Shown piece after piece: positions 17,499-26,143 of a stretch of 64,000 bases of DNA. Origin of the DNA: Roseibaca sp. Y0-43 (lineage in GTDB: Bacteria; Pseudomonadota; Alphaproteobacteria; Rhodobacterales; Rhodobacteraceae); assembly GCF_020667835.1 (NCBI RefSeq), contig NZ_JAFMPR010000005.1, positions 1 through 64,000 on the forward strand, in the 5' to 3' direction. The position numbers and the translations under genes are program-made. Every line of letters begins with the position of its first letter. Within the stretch, counting starts at the first letter, position 1. The notes beneath the pieces are model-generated. The model was not told the origin of the DNA. It searched no databases and was given only the letters and a program-made list of their open reading frames with translations.

Positions 17499-18182
17499 AT
17501 GTTCCTTGTCACCAAATCCACCGTGGCCAACCGGGGCGCGCTGCATATGCGGCAGGTGCCGCGCAAGTTCATGGGGCGCACGGCGCTTTGGCCGCGTGGC
17601 GGCAGCCTTGGGCTATGGGCACGGCTGGTGTTCGAGGTCGAATTCCTGCGCTACATGGCCGCCCTCATGCCCTTCGTGGTGGCGACGCTGATCTGGCGCG
17701 AGTACGCCCTCGCCATCGCGCAAGCGCCCATCCCCATGTTGATCCTGATCTACCTTGTCGAGGCGCGGCTGCTGCGCGTCCCGCCCGGAAAACGCGCCGG
17801 GCTGGTGTCAGAGGCAGAGGCCGAACGCGGCCTTGACCTGCTGCGCGAGCGCGCGCGCCGCATCCTGACCAAACTCGCCGCCGGGCGCGGGATTGACGCG
17901 GGACGCCTGCATCTGGTGATCGAACAATCCGAGATGCTGCGCATCGCGCCCTTGTCGCTGGTGTCGGTGCAGTCAGAGGACGGACCTGCCATTCTGGACC
18001 TGAGCCGCGACGAGCGTGCGCTGATTGAGGACACGCTTTTCCAGCCGCCCCTGACCGAGCGCGATCTGCAAAAGATAGGCCTCGCCCGCAAGATCGCGCT
18101 GCATGACATCGGGCTGGATGCGCGCGAAGTGTCGGCCCATGCGCGGCTGGCCGCAATAATTGCCGCGCGCTCAGGCGGCTAG
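17499..18182 (+). CDS. Small integral membrane protein of unknown function
   Basis: A 227-residue protein with one or two membrane segments at residues ~48-87 (YMAALMPFVVATLIW and APIPMLILIYLVEARLL) and a charged helical cytoplasmic C-terminal domain (from ~90). The region AERGLDLLRERARRILTKLA is likely helical. No catalytic motif is visible. It follows the preceding gene by 30 bp and converges on the VWA gene with a 12-bp overlap. Confidence 0.72.
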   Translation: MFLVTKSTVANRGALHMRQVPRKFMGRTALWPRGGSLGLWARLVFEVEFLRYMAALMPFVVATLIWREYALAIAQAPIPMLILIYLVEARLLRVPPGKRAGLVSEAEAERGLDLLRERARRILTKLAAGRGIDAGRLHLVIEQSEMLRIAPLSLVSVQSEDGPAILDLSRDERALIEDTLFQPPLTERDLQKIGLARKIALHDIGLDAREVSAHARLAAIIAARSGG

Positions 18183-19400
18183 CGACAGCACATGCCCGAA
18201 TGGCGCGGGCTTTGGGTCGGGTTGCGGCGCGGCCCAGATGACCGGAAAACGCGGGCGCGGTCCCATCGGGCCATCCATATCCGACAAGATAACAAGCGCC
18301 GAGGGCGCAAGTTCCGTCGCACGCGCGATCACGGGCCGAAAATCGGTTCCGCCGCCTTGCGGCAAGTCCAAGCCGCGCAGGGTTGCACGCGCTGTAGCGG
18401 GGTCGAGGGCCATGTCATGGTGCAGCCCCTCGTCGAAAGTCAGCAGGTGCAAAGACGCCTGCGCCCGCAGCGCAATCGCCTGCACCTCTGCCAGAAGGAG
18501 GCGCAGGCCGTCATCACTCACAGAGGCCGAGCAATCCAACCCCAAAACGATGCGCGGGACCGCGCCCTGCCAGCGCGTGCGCGGCTGAAAAGGTGGCAAA
18601 GGGGCGCTGGTTTGCAACGCGCGCCCGGCCCCCGCCAACCATGCGCGGGATGGGCGCAAAGGCGCGGGTTCCGGTCGGTGCAGTGTTGCGCGGGCAAGCA
18701 ATCGGCGCAAGATCACCTCCCACGGGATGCGGGGCGCGGGCAGATCGGCCATGCGCCGCCCCAGAGTGCCCAAACCAAAGCCCGCCGCGGCCCCCGCCGC
18801 CATCGCGCGAGCCAGATGCGCGCGCCATTCGGCCTGACCTTGGCCGCCCTTGTCCGCGCCCTGCCCGCCGCTATCGCCGCCACCGGGCCGCAAGTCGGGC
18901 TTCTGCCCGTCTTCCTGCGCCTGACGTCGCGCCCGGCCCGCGCCCTCTGGCGTATCTGCCATGCGCCGATAGAGTCGCTCGCAATCCCAATCGGCCAAGC
19001 CCCCTTGTTCGTTCAGCGCGGCCAGCAACCTCGACAACGTCAACGCTGGACGCGGCAGCGCATGGCCGGATTGCAGGATCGCCTCATTCACGATGGAGTC
19101 GGACGCGATCTGCCATAGATCGGGCGCAAAGCCATCCCCCATACGCGCGGCCATGCCCGCCATACGGTCGGAATGCTGAAGCGCCACATGCAAAATGTGA
19201 TGGCCTGCCAGCCCCATCTGTTCATGCGCAGGCAGCGCCGTGAAACCGGGGCCATAGCGGATGACCGTGCCGGTGGTTTCGGCGGGCACCGCCAACCCCT
19301 CAGTATCGCGGTGCTGGCACCACAGCGCCAGCGCCGCCAGCGCCGGGTCGCGTTCGGTCAGCGCCTGCAATGCGCGGGTGGCGCGTGCGGAATGCGTCAT
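18171..19400 (-). CDS. VWA-like / metallopeptidase-like protein (DUF2201 family)
   Basis: A 409-residue protein with the two-part DUF2201 layout. The N-terminal putative metallopeptidase domain has the segment GHHILHVALQH (about residues 66-76), where the Glu of a classical HExxH is replaced by His. The C-terminal VWA-like domain carries a MIDAS-type DCSASVSDDG near residue 300. A Gly/Gln/Asp-rich linker lies between. It overlaps the upstream MoxR ATPase gene by 4 bp. MoxR-VWA pairs act as chaperone-like complexes that mature other proteins; the client here is unknown. Confidence 0.87.
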   Translation of the reverse strand: MTHSARATRALQALTERDPALAALALWCQHRDTEGLAVPAETTGTVIRYGPGFTALPAHEQMGLAGHHILHVALQHSDRMAGMAARMGDGFAPDLWQIASDSIVNEAILQSGHALPRPALTLSRLLAALNEQGGLADWDCERLYRRMADTPEGAGRARRQAQEDGQKPDLRPGGGDSGGQGADKGGQGQAEWRAHLARAMAAGAAAGFGLGTLGRRMADLPAPRIPWEVILRRLLARATLHRPEPAPLRPSRAWLAGAGRALQTSAPLPPFQPRTRWQGAVPRIVLGLDCSASVSDDGLRLLLAEVQAIALRAQASLHLLTFDEGLHHDMALDPATARATLRGLDLPQGGGTDFRPVIARATELAPSALVILSDMDGPMGPRPRFPVIWAAPQPDPKPAPFGHVLSLAA

Positions 19401-20500
19401 TCCAGCCCCGCCGCGCGCCGTTCCTCGGCATAGGCGGCATAGGCGGGCGAGTCGAGGAACGCCTCAGCCATGTCATTGTCCAGCGCCTTGCGGATCAACA
19501 TCTCGAACCCATGCGCGCCCAGCTCTGCCAAGGGCATGGCGTTGAAAGGCGCATCGCGCAAGCGGCGCGCTTCTGCCATGATCTCTATGCACTGGCCCAT
19601 ATTGCCCGCATCGGCCCGCGCCACCAGCGCATAGATCAGCGCGGTCATGCCATGCATGGATGGCGGGTAAAGCGCCAAGCGGTCCTTGGGCTTGGCATCT
19701 AGCATATCGTCAATCTGCACGGTCGCCGCGATCTCATCCGCGATCAGCAGGAATTCCGCCGCCACCGCTTCGCCCAGCACGCCGCCAATGGCGGTGTTGC
19801 GCAATGTCCGGTCAGACAGCGCCCTCATGAGCGCCGAGACCCGCGCCCAAGAGCGGGGCGAGCAGGCGATCATGTCGCCGCGACGCAACGCGGCCTCGCC
19901 GGTATCCAAAAGGTCGGGCCGGGTGCGGATGAAGGCGATGACGGCGGGGTCCAACCCCTGCGGCACCGCATAGCCTTGAACCCAGTCGCCCGCTTCGGCC
20001 ACAAGGTTCAGATGCACCAGACGGTCCGACAGAGCGCTGCCCATCTCATAGGCAATCGCGCCATCCTCGACCGTGTTGCCCGCCGCCACGACCATGCAAC
20101 TGTCGGGCAAGCGGTGCGGGCCGACGCGGCGCTCTTGCAACAACCCGTAGACCGTGGGCTGCAATTGTGGCGCGGCGGCAGTCAATTCGTCCAGAAACAG
20201 CACAGAGGGGGTGGCCGGGTCATCCGGCAAATCCTCTGGCCGAAACCAGACGGTGCGCTGGCGCTCCATGTCGAAAAACGGCAAGCCGCGCAGGTCTTGC
20301 GGTTCGATCGTGGTCAGGCGCAGGTCGAACAGCCGCGCGCCGATGCGGGCCGCCAACGTTTGCACAACTTCGGTTTTGCCAATGCCGGGGCGGCCATGCA
20401 GCATCCAGCTTGCGGTCAACTGGTCCGCGCTTTGCGCCTGCCAGCCGGCAAGCAGCATCTCCAGCGCGCGGCCGGTGCTGATGGGGGGTGCGTTGACCAT
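19397..20500 (-). CDS. MoxR-family AAA+ ATPase
   Basis: A 367-residue AAA+ ATPase. Walker A GRPGIGKT is at residues 36-43 and Walker B SVLFLDELTAA follows near 100. The sensor region MVVAAGNTVEDGA and the arginine-containing RSWARVSALMRAL are also present. It overlaps the downstream VWA gene by 4 bp, the usual pairing for this family. It probably drives conformational work on, or cofactor insertion into, a client protein bound by the VWA partner; the hydroxylase gene on the other side of the locus is one candidate (inference). Confidence 0.92.
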   Translation of the reverse strand: MVNAPPISTGRALEMLLAGWQAQSADQLTASWMLHGRPGIGKTEVVQTLAARIGARLFDLRLTTIEPQDLRGLPFFDMERQRTVWFRPEDLPDDPATPSVLFLDELTAAAPQLQPTVYGLLQERRVGPHRLPDSCMVVAAGNTVEDGAIAYEMGSALSDRLVHLNLVAEAGDWVQGYAVPQGLDPAVIAFIRTRPDLLDTGEAALRRGDMIACSPRSWARVSALMRALSDRTLRNTAIGGVLGEAVAAEFLLIADEIAATVQIDDMLDAKPKDRLALYPPSMHGMTALIYALVARADAGNMGQCIEIMAEARRLRDAPFNAMPLAELGAHGFEMLIRKALDNDMAEAFLDSPAYAAYAEERRAAGLE

Positions 20501-20563
20501 GATGTGCCTTTCGCCAAACCGTCACGGGCCTGAATATGGCCCGCAACCATGGCGCAACAAGGC

Positions 20564-21181
20564 TTAGGCGGGCGGTTTCGAGGGCGACTCCTCGGCCAGT
20601 TTCGCGGCCTGCGCAATCCAGTTGTCGCGGTCGATCCGGCCCTTGAAGCTGAGATAGCCATCGACCCACTCGACCTCTGCCCGCGTCCATTTGGCGATCT
20701 GCCAGAAATGGTAGAAGCCAAGCGCGTTCAGCTTGCCTTCCAGCACGGGGCCAACGCCGCTGATGCGCTTCAGGTCATCCGCCGTGCCGATGGGGGCGTC
20801 CAGACCCTTGGGCTTTTCGGGTTCTACATCCGCGGCGGCTGGGGCCGCTGCGGCAGGCGCGGGTTCGGGTTCTGGCGCGGGTTCGGCTTTTGCTTCGGGG
20901 GCCACTGCGGCAACCGGGGCGGATGCGGGCGCGCTGGCCGCAACCGTTGCGGGCGCGGGCGAGGCAGGTGCGGTTTTCGCAGCCGGGGCGGCAGCAGGTT
21001 TGCTTTCCGCCAGCGTAAAGATCACGCCCACGATCAGCGCCACAACAGCCCCGACCGCAACTGCGGCGATTCCGCCAATATCCAGCATCACAAGCGAAAC
21101 GCCGAACATCAGCGCGCCAGCTGCAACCGCTATGGCCCAACCATAGACCGGCGGAGCGTTCTTGAATTCCGAATTCGCCAT
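20564..21181 (-). CDS. Membrane-anchored helix-hairpin-helix protein with Ala/Pro/Glu linker
   Basis: A 205-residue protein in three parts. Residues ~12-58 hold two membrane helices. Residues ~60-130 are a low-complexity Ala/Pro/Glu linker. Residues ~135-195 are a helix-hairpin-helix-type domain (DDLKRISGVGPVLEGKLNAL, then FYHFWQIAKWT). Such C-terminal domains occur in bacterial proteins often labelled NADH dehydrogenase subunit E-like or predicted 5' nuclease. No nuclease residues can be defined here. It lies 35 bp after dxs and 63 bp before moxR, all in one direction. Confidence 0.8.
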   Translation of the reverse strand: MANSEFKNAPPVYGWAIAVAAGALMFGVSLVMLDIGGIAAVAVGAVVALIVGVIFTLAESKPAAAPAAKTAPASPAPATVAASAPASAPVAAVAPEAKAEPAPEPEPAPAAAAPAAADVEPEKPKGLDAPIGTADDLKRISGVGPVLEGKLNALGFYHFWQIAKWTRAEVEWVDGYLSFKGRIDRDNWIAQAAKLAEESPSKPPA

Positions 21182-21216
21182 CTGAAACCGTTCCTTCCCT
21201 GTTTATCCGTTCACAC

Positions 21217-23142
21217 TCAGGCACGCAGGCCGCTGAGCGATTGGGCGGGAAACGCCTCTAGCCCCAGCGCCTGCAAGGCCGTGGCGGCAATGTCGCGCGC
21301 GCTTAGCCCCGCCTGAGCATACATCACTTCGGGGCTGGCCTGTTCAATAAATCTGTCGGCCAAGGTCATCGTGCGCAAGGCGGCACCGGTTTGCAACTGC
21401 CCGGAATTGGCCAGATAGTGTAGAACATGGGCGCCAAAGCCGCCCTGTGCGCCCTGTTCCACGGTGATGACCGCCTGATGATGGCGCATAAGCTGGTCGA
21501 TCAGCGCGTGGTCAAGCGGCTTGGCGAAACGGGCATCCGCGATGGTGCAGGTGATGCCACGCGCGGCCAAGGCCTCTGCGGCCAGCCGCACTTCGGCCAG
21601 ATGCGCGCCGAAGGACAGGAAGGCCACATGCTCGCCCTCGGCCACGATGCGGCCTTTGCCGATTTCCAGAACCTCTGGCCGCTCGGGCATTGTCACGCCC
21701 ACGCCATTGCCGCGCGGGTAGCGCAGCGCGATGGGGCCGTCGTCATAGGCGGCGCAGGTTTCGGTCATGTGGACCAGTTCGGCCTCGTCCCCCGCGGCCA
21801 TCACGACCATTCCCGGCAGGTTCGCCATGAAGCCCACGTCGAACGCGCCCGCATGGGTCGCGCCATCCGCGCCCACCAGCCCCGCGCGGTCGATGGCGAA
21901 GCGCACAGGCAGCCCTTGCAGCGCCACGTCATGCACCACCTGGTCGTAGCCGCGTTGCAGAAAGGTCGAATAGATCGCGCAGAAGGGTTTGAGGCCGCTC
22001 GCCGCCATGCCAGCCGCGAAGGTGACGGCGTGCTGTTCTGCAATGCCCACATCGAACACCCGGCGCGGGAAGCGCTTTTGCATGATGTCCAGCCCCGTGC
22101 CCCCCGGCATGGCCGCCGTAACCGCCACGATATTCGGGTCACGCGCGGCGGCATCGGTCAGGGCGCGGCCAAAGACGCCGGTATAGCTGGGCGCGTTGGG
22201 CTTCGATTGCGCTTGTGCGCCCGTCGCCACGTCGAATTTCGACACGCCGTGATAGCAGCAGCCCGACGCCTCGGCGGGGGCATAGCCCTTGCCCTTGACG
22301 GTCCGCACATGGATCAGCACCGGCCCTTCGGCCCGGTCGCGCGCCATGCGCAAGGTGGCCATCAGGTCGGTCATGGAATGGCCGTCGATGGGGCCGATAT
22401 AGGTAAAACCCAGATGCTCGAACATGGTCGCATCGGGCGGGCCACCACAGGCACGGGCGCGCGCGGCCAACGCCTGCTCGCGCAAGCTCTGCGGTAGGGC
22501 CGACATAAAGCCTTGGGCGACTTCTGACAGTGACGCATGGGGCGCGTTCAGGCGGTTCAGATAGCTGTTCATTGCGCCCACCGGGGGCGCGATGGACATG
22601 TCGTTGTCGTTGAGGATCACGAATAGCCGCCGCCCTTCGGCGCCTGCGTTGTTCAGCGCTTCATAAGCCATGCCGGCGGTGATGGACCCGTCGCCGATGA
22701 CGGCAATCGCGTCACCCGTGGGCTGGCCCATGTCGCGGCCAATAGTGAAGCCCAAGGCTGCGGAAATACTGGTCGAGCTATGCGCCGCGCCGAACGGGTC
22801 AAAGACCGATTCCGTGCGCTTGGTGAAGCCCGACAGCCCCCCTTCTTGGCGCAGCGTGTGCATCAGGTGGCGGCGGCCCGTCAGGATCTTGTGCGGGTAG
22901 CATTGATGCGCCACGTCCCAGATCAGCTTGTCGAAGGGCGCGCGGAACACCGCGTGCAGGGCGACCGTCAGCTCCACCACGCCAAGCGATGACCCCAGGT
23001 GCCCGCCGGTGCGGCTGACGGTCTCGATGGTTTCCTGCCGCAGCTCATCAGCCAATGCGGTCAGCTCGGACAGGTCGAAATCGCGCATATCGGCAGGGCC
23101 AGCGACACGGTCCAGATGCGGGGTCTTGGTGGTGTCGGTCAT
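21217..23142 (-). CDS. dxs: 1-deoxy-D-xylulose-5-phosphate synthase
   Basis: A 641-residue thiamine diphosphate enzyme making DXP from pyruvate and glyceraldehyde 3-phosphate, the first step of the MEP isoprenoid pathway. It has the TPP motif [18 protein letters not shown], the N-terminal [18 protein letters not shown] and the [18 protein letters not shown] segment. The start at 23142 has a GGAGG site 7 bp upstream; the longer open frame has no such support. Its place right after puf links precursor supply to carotenoid and bacteriochlorophyll demand, as in other Rhodobacter-type clusters. Confidence 0.95.
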   Translation of the reverse strand: MTDTTKTPHLDRVAGPADMRDFDLSELTALADELRQETIETVSRTGGHLGSSLGVVELTVALHAVFRAPFDKLIWDVAHQCYPHKILTGRRHLMHTLRQEGGLSGFTKRTESVFDPFGAAHSSTSISAALGFTIGRDMGQPTGDAIAVIGDGSITAGMAYEALNNAGAEGRRLFVILNDNDMSIAPPVGAMNSYLNRLNAPHASLSEVAQGFMSALPQSLREQALAARARACGGPPDATMFEHLGFTYIGPIDGHSMTDLMATLRMARDRAEGPVLIHVRTVKGKGYAPAEASGCCYHGVSKFDVATGAQAQSKPNAPSYTGVFGRALTDAAARDPNIVAVTAAMPGGTGLDIMQKRFPRRVFDVGIAEQHAVTFAAGMAASGLKPFCAIYSTFLQRGYDQVVHDVALQGLPVRFAIDRAGLVGADGATHAGAFDVGFMANLPGMVVMAAGDEAELVHMTETCAAYDDGPIALRYPRGNGVGVTMPERPEVLEIGKGRIVAEGEHVAFLSFGAHLAEVRLAAEALAARGITCTIADARFAKPLDHALIDQLMRHHQAVITVEQGAQGGFGAHVLHYLANSGQLQTGAALRTMTLADRFIEQASPEVMYAQAGLSARDIAATALQALGLEAFPAQSLSGLRA

Positions 23143-23214
23143 GTCGGTTCCTCCCGAAGCGGCGATCGTGGAAATGAAAAAGGATGCCGTGGGGCAAGGC
23201 CCGCACGGCACCAG

Positions 23215-23235
23215 TTTCCTGTCGCCAACAGGAAA
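23215..23235 (-). other. AT/GC mixed hairpin in the pufX-dxs gap
   Basis: An 8-bp perfect stem (TTTCCTGT / ACAGGAAA) with a 5-base loop, 73 bp upstream of dxs. It has no T-run. It may be an mRNA-stability or processing hairpin on read-through transcripts from puf into dxs, or part of a dxs leader. Confidence 0.4.
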
Positions 23236-23290
23236 GGGAACCGGGCGTCACGGCCCGTGTCCGGACCGGCTAATGGCCCGAACCCTTCGA

Positions 23291-23320
23291 GGGGCAGGCC
23301 GGGCGTTGCCGCCCTGCCCC
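23291..23320 (-). terminator. puf operon 3' hairpin
   Basis: Twenty bases after the pufX stop the minus strand forms an 8-bp stem GGGGCAGG / CCTGCCCC enclosing a second small stem with a GCAA loop. A strong hairpin at the puf operon end is known from Rhodobacter as an mRNA 3' stabiliser. No run of T residues follows, so some transcription may continue into dxs. Confidence 0.55.
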
Positions 23321-23339
23321 AATTCGCTTAGGCCTTGCG

Positions 23340-23570
23340 TCAGACCTGTGCGGTCAGAACCGGCGCTTCCAATGCGCTGTAGGGCATTGGCGGCGGCGCG
23401 GTCTTGCTGTCATCGGGCAGGAATTGCCCGACCACCCAGATCAGCCCGATGATCGCACCGATCCCGACCAGAACCGCGGCGGCATAACCGGCCCCTCGCA
23501 GCATTTCGGACATGATCCAGTTGCGAAGCCGTTGGCCGGGCGTTTCATTGATGTAGTCATGCTGTGCCAT
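23340..23570 (-). CDS. pufX: PufX-type core complex protein
   Basis: A 76-residue protein directly after pufM (14-bp gap), in the place and with the build of PufX. It has a short polar N-terminus, one membrane helix (about residues 24-50, MLRGAGYAAAVLVGIGAIIG with glycine spacing) and a proline-rich C-terminal tail. PufX opens the LH1 ring and helps quinone exchange around the reaction centre in Rhodobacter. Sequence identity to the model PufX proteins is low by eye, as is normal for PufX. No pufC cytochrome gene is present. Confidence 0.85.
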   Translation of the reverse strand: MAQHDYINETPGQRLRNWIMSEMLRGAGYAAAVLVGIGAIIGLIWVVGQFLPDDSKTAPPPMPYSALEAPVLTAQV

Positions 23571-23584
23571 TGTGACCTCCTCGA

Positions 23585-24508
23585 TCAGTAGATGGGACGA
23601 TAGCCGCGCTGTTCAGCCCAGATGGCCCAGTTGTCCACCACGGTGCCCGTCAGCAAGATACCGATGCCGCCGGTCAGCGTGCACAGAACCGCGAACCACC
23701 ACGCCCAGCGATGGATACCTTCCATCGTGGCGTTGAAGCCCATGGTCCAGCGCCAGAACAAGGCCGCCCGCTCGGATGCCGTGCCACGGTCCACGATCTG
23801 CTCCAGCTCACGGTCGCCGCCGAAGCGAGAGACAGCAAGGATGGTCGCCCCATGCATGGCAAACAGCAGCGCCGAGCCATAGAGGAACGCGATCGAAAGC
23901 GCGTGGAACGGGTTGTAGAACAGGTTGCCGTAGCGCAGGCTGAACAGGTTGGTCCAGTCCAGATGGGTGAAGATGCCATAAGGCACGGCTTCCGACCACG
24001 ACCCCAGCAGGATCGGACGGATCAGGCCCAGCACAAGGAACAGCCAGATGGCAGAGGCAAATGCCCAGGCCACATGTTTGCCCATGCCCAGGGCTTCGGC
24101 GCGCAGATAGGTCCGCGCCCACCATGTCATGACAGAGATCAGCAGGAAGAAGGACGCGATCAGGAAATAGCCCCCCTCCCGCATGGGCGGAATGCTCAGG
24201 CCATATTCCGGCGCGGGCGGATCCAGCGACAGCCAGAACAGATCGCGCATGAACACGGCCGGGTTATAGCCCGCCTGATCCCAGAACCACAGGCCCACCA
24301 TGACGAACCATGTGATGCCGGTGGCCAGAGAGATCACGCCCAGCGTGCCCAGGTAGACAGGACCAAGCTGCGCATTGCCGAACCAGCCCATCAGGGTCGA
24401 GAAGCCGGCGCCCTTGGTGCGGTTTTCCAGCTCTACGCCTTCAATCATGCCCATTTCCGGGGCCGCGCGCACCTGCACCTGGGTGAAGATGTTCTGATAC
24501 TCAGCCAT
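23585..24508 (-). CDS. pufM: Photosynthetic reaction centre M subunit
   Basis: A 307-residue five-helix membrane subunit of the purple bacterial reaction centre. The histidine ligands to bacteriochlorophyll and iron are visible in [28 protein letters not shown] and [12 protein letters not shown]. The start [20 protein letters not shown] is typical. It overlaps pufL by 8 bp. With PufL it binds the special pair, pheophytins and quinones. Confidence 0.98.
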   Translation of the reverse strand: MAEYQNIFTQVQVRAAPEMGMIEGVELENRTKGAGFSTLMGWFGNAQLGPVYLGTLGVISLATGITWFVMVGLWFWDQAGYNPAVFMRDLFWLSLDPPAPEYGLSIPPMREGGYFLIASFFLLISVMTWWARTYLRAEALGMGKHVAWAFASAIWLFLVLGLIRPILLGSWSEAVPYGIFTHLDWTNLFSLRYGNLFYNPFHALSIAFLYGSALLFAMHGATILAVSRFGGDRELEQIVDRGTASERAALFWRWTMGFNATMEGIHRWAWWFAVLCTLTGGIGILLTGTVVDNWAIWAEQRGYRPIY

Positions 24509-25349
24509 TGACGCCTCCTGCGATATCGCTCCACCACGGCAGGTTCAGCCACCAATCCCACCAGACAACCCACTGGTCGAACCAGATGGTGCCAGAGATC
24601 ACGATGCAGACCGCCGACCAGAACCCGGCATTCAGCGCCAGAAGCAGACCCAGGCGGTGAATACCCAGCGTGCCGACCGAATACCCGATCAGGTCACGGA
24701 AGAACGTGTCTTCGTGGTCGGGGGTTTTCATGATCTGGCCCTTGGGCGGGTTGGCCGCCGACAGAACCAGCGCGCCGTGCAGCGCCAGCGCCAGCGTTGT
24801 GGTGAAGAAGAAGGTCACCGCGATCATATGCGCCGGGTTGTAGTGGAAGTTGCCGTAAGTATAGCCCACGTTCGACACCCAATCGAGGTGGGTCCAGATG
24901 CCATAGGGGAACGCATATCCCCAGGCACCCATCAGAACGGGACGAATGACAACCAGCGTGACATAGGCAAAGATCGCCACGCCGAAGGCGAAGGGCACAT
25001 GATAGCCCATCCCCAGTTTGCGACAGATTTCGACCTCACGCAGCGCCCAGGACACGAAGGCCCCGATTGCGCAGATGGTCACCACCTGCCATAGCCCGCC
25101 TTCCAGAAGCGGTGCCGGACCCAACCCATAGGACAGGGGTGGGGGATTGATTGAAATAAGCCAGGGGTTCCAGGTGCCTTGCAGCACGGCCCCCCAAAAG
25201 ATCAAGAGCGTTCCGAGGACCGCGAAGAACACGGTCGTGACCCCGAAAAAACCGACGTAAAACGGCCCGACCCAAAAGTCGAACAGGTTTCCGCCGACCA
25301 ACGTGCCACCGGGCACGCGGTATTTGCGCTCGAAGCTCAGCAGCGCCAT
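24501..25349 (-). CDS. pufL: Photosynthetic reaction centre L subunit
   Basis: A 282-residue L subunit. It starts [20 protein letters not shown] and contains the ligand histidines in [20 protein letters not shown] and LALHGALVL. The C-terminus ends with a Trp-rich segment as in Rhodobacter ([14 protein letters not shown]). It overlaps pufM by 8 bp and follows pufA by 99 bp that hold a stem-loop. Confidence 0.98.
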   Translation of the reverse strand: MALLSFERKYRVPGGTLVGGNLFDFWVGPFYVGFFGVTTVFFAVLGTLLIFWGAVLQGTWNPWLISINPPPLSYGLGPAPLLEGGLWQVVTICAIGAFVSWALREVEICRKLGMGYHVPFAFGVAIFAYVTLVVIRPVLMGAWGYAFPYGIWTHLDWVSNVGYTYGNFHYNPAHMIAVTFFFTTTLALALHGALVLSAANPPKGQIMKTPDHEDTFFRDLIGYSVGTLGIHRLGLLLALNAGFWSAVCIVISGTIWFDQWVVWWDWWLNLPWWSDIAGGVNG

Positions 25350-25409
25350 GCTTCCCTCCGCTAAGGTGCGGCGGCCGTCAAGGCCGTCAATGAATGGTGA
25401 AGTTGGCCA

Positions 25410-25437
25410 CGGGCAAAGGCGCTGGCGCCGATGCCCG
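25410..25437 (-). other. pufA-pufL intercistronic stem-loop
   Basis: A few bases after the pufA stop the minus strand forms a stem CGGGCA / TGCCCG enclosing a second stem GGCG / CGCC with a 4-base loop, separated by a 2-by-2 mismatch. In Rhodobacter, hairpins at this position protect the pufBA part of the transcript from 3' decay and give more LH1 than reaction centre. The same role is inferred here from position and structure. Confidence 0.7.
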
Positions 25438-25448
25438 CGGCGCTAGGC

Positions 25449-25622
25449 TTATTCGGGCGCGACGCGCTCGTATTTGTCGGCTGCGATGGTGAACCAGTTG
25501 TAGGACGGGTTCGACAGCAGCACGAGATGGATCATCGCAGCCAAGAGGAACAGGAACACGCCCTGTGCCACGAAAACGCGGCGCGGATCGAAGATCAGCC
25601 AGATTTTGTAAAACTTGCTCAT
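25449..25622 (-). CDS. pufA: LH1 light-harvesting alpha polypeptide
   Basis: A 57-residue protein, [20 protein letters not shown] onwards, with a single membrane helix. His32 in [10 protein letters not shown] is the bacteriochlorophyll ligand. It lies 13 bp after pufB and is preceded by a GAGGA ribosome site. The length and the [11 protein letters not shown] start match Rhodobacter PufA very closely. Confidence 0.97.
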   Translation of the reverse strand: MSKFYKIWLIFDPRRVFVAQGVFLFLLAAMIHLVLLSNPSYNWFTIAADKYERVAPE

Positions 25623-25635
25623 TTCTCAATCCTCC

Positions 25636-25785
25636 TCAGAACCACGGGCGCCAGATGAACACGGCCAAATGAGCCACGATGGCGACGGCCGAAAACAGCC
25701 AAAGCCCGCTCATATAGACCGAGTGCAGTTCCTGGGCCTGCTCGTCGGTGAGACCTGTAAACGACAGATCAGAATTTTCAGCCAT
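25636..25785 (-). CDS. pufB: LH1 light-harvesting beta polypeptide
   Basis: A 49-residue protein starting [20 protein letters not shown], with a single membrane helix and the ligand His39 in [15 protein letters not shown]. The start at 25785 has a strong GGAGG site; an ATG further upstream would add an unlikely leader. The 114 bp between it and pufQ contain no gene. Confidence 0.97.
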   Translation of the reverse strand: MAENSDLSFTGLTDEQAQELHSVYMSGLWLFSAVAIVAHLAVFIWRPWF

Positions 25786-25899
25786 AGTATCCTCCGGATC
25801 ATAAGACTGGCTCCGCACACCCTGCGGCCGGGTCGGCAGGGGTCGCCCCCCACCCTACCCACGGGCCGAAACCCGCAGGAATTCTTGTGTCGCAGCGCC

Positions 25900-26124
25900 T
25901 TAGCTGCGGTAGATGATCGGCGCGATCGCGCGGGCATCGGCCAGCGCGCGGCCCAAGGGGCCAAGACGCGGCAGGCGGCCCGTGGTGACGATGCGCCACG
26001 ACCATGTCAGCAGGCCGACGACCAACGCGAGCGCGAAGACGACGGTGAAATAGAAGCTGTATTCCCAGCCCCCGTTTCGAGGTTGATGATGCGCCTTGGG
26101 GGTATTCACGGTGTAGTCAGCCAT
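25900..26124 (-). CDS. pufQ: PufQ, bacteriochlorophyll synthesis / LH assembly factor
   Basis: A 74-residue protein with one membrane helix (residues ~20-44, EYSFYFTVVFALALVVGLLT). It lies 19 bp after bchZ and ahead of pufB, the usual pufQ place. In R. capsulatus PufQ is needed for normal bacteriochlorophyll formation. Two ATGs are possible, 26130 (MTMADYT) and 26124 (MADYT). The AGGAGG site lies 3 bp from the first and 9 bp from the second; I prefer 26124. Confidence 0.88.
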   Translation of the reverse strand: MADYTVNTPKAHHQPRNGGWEYSFYFTVVFALALVVGLLTWSWRIVTTGRLPRLGPLGRALADARAIAPIIYRS

Positions 26125-26143
26125 GGTCATTCTCCTCCTGCGA

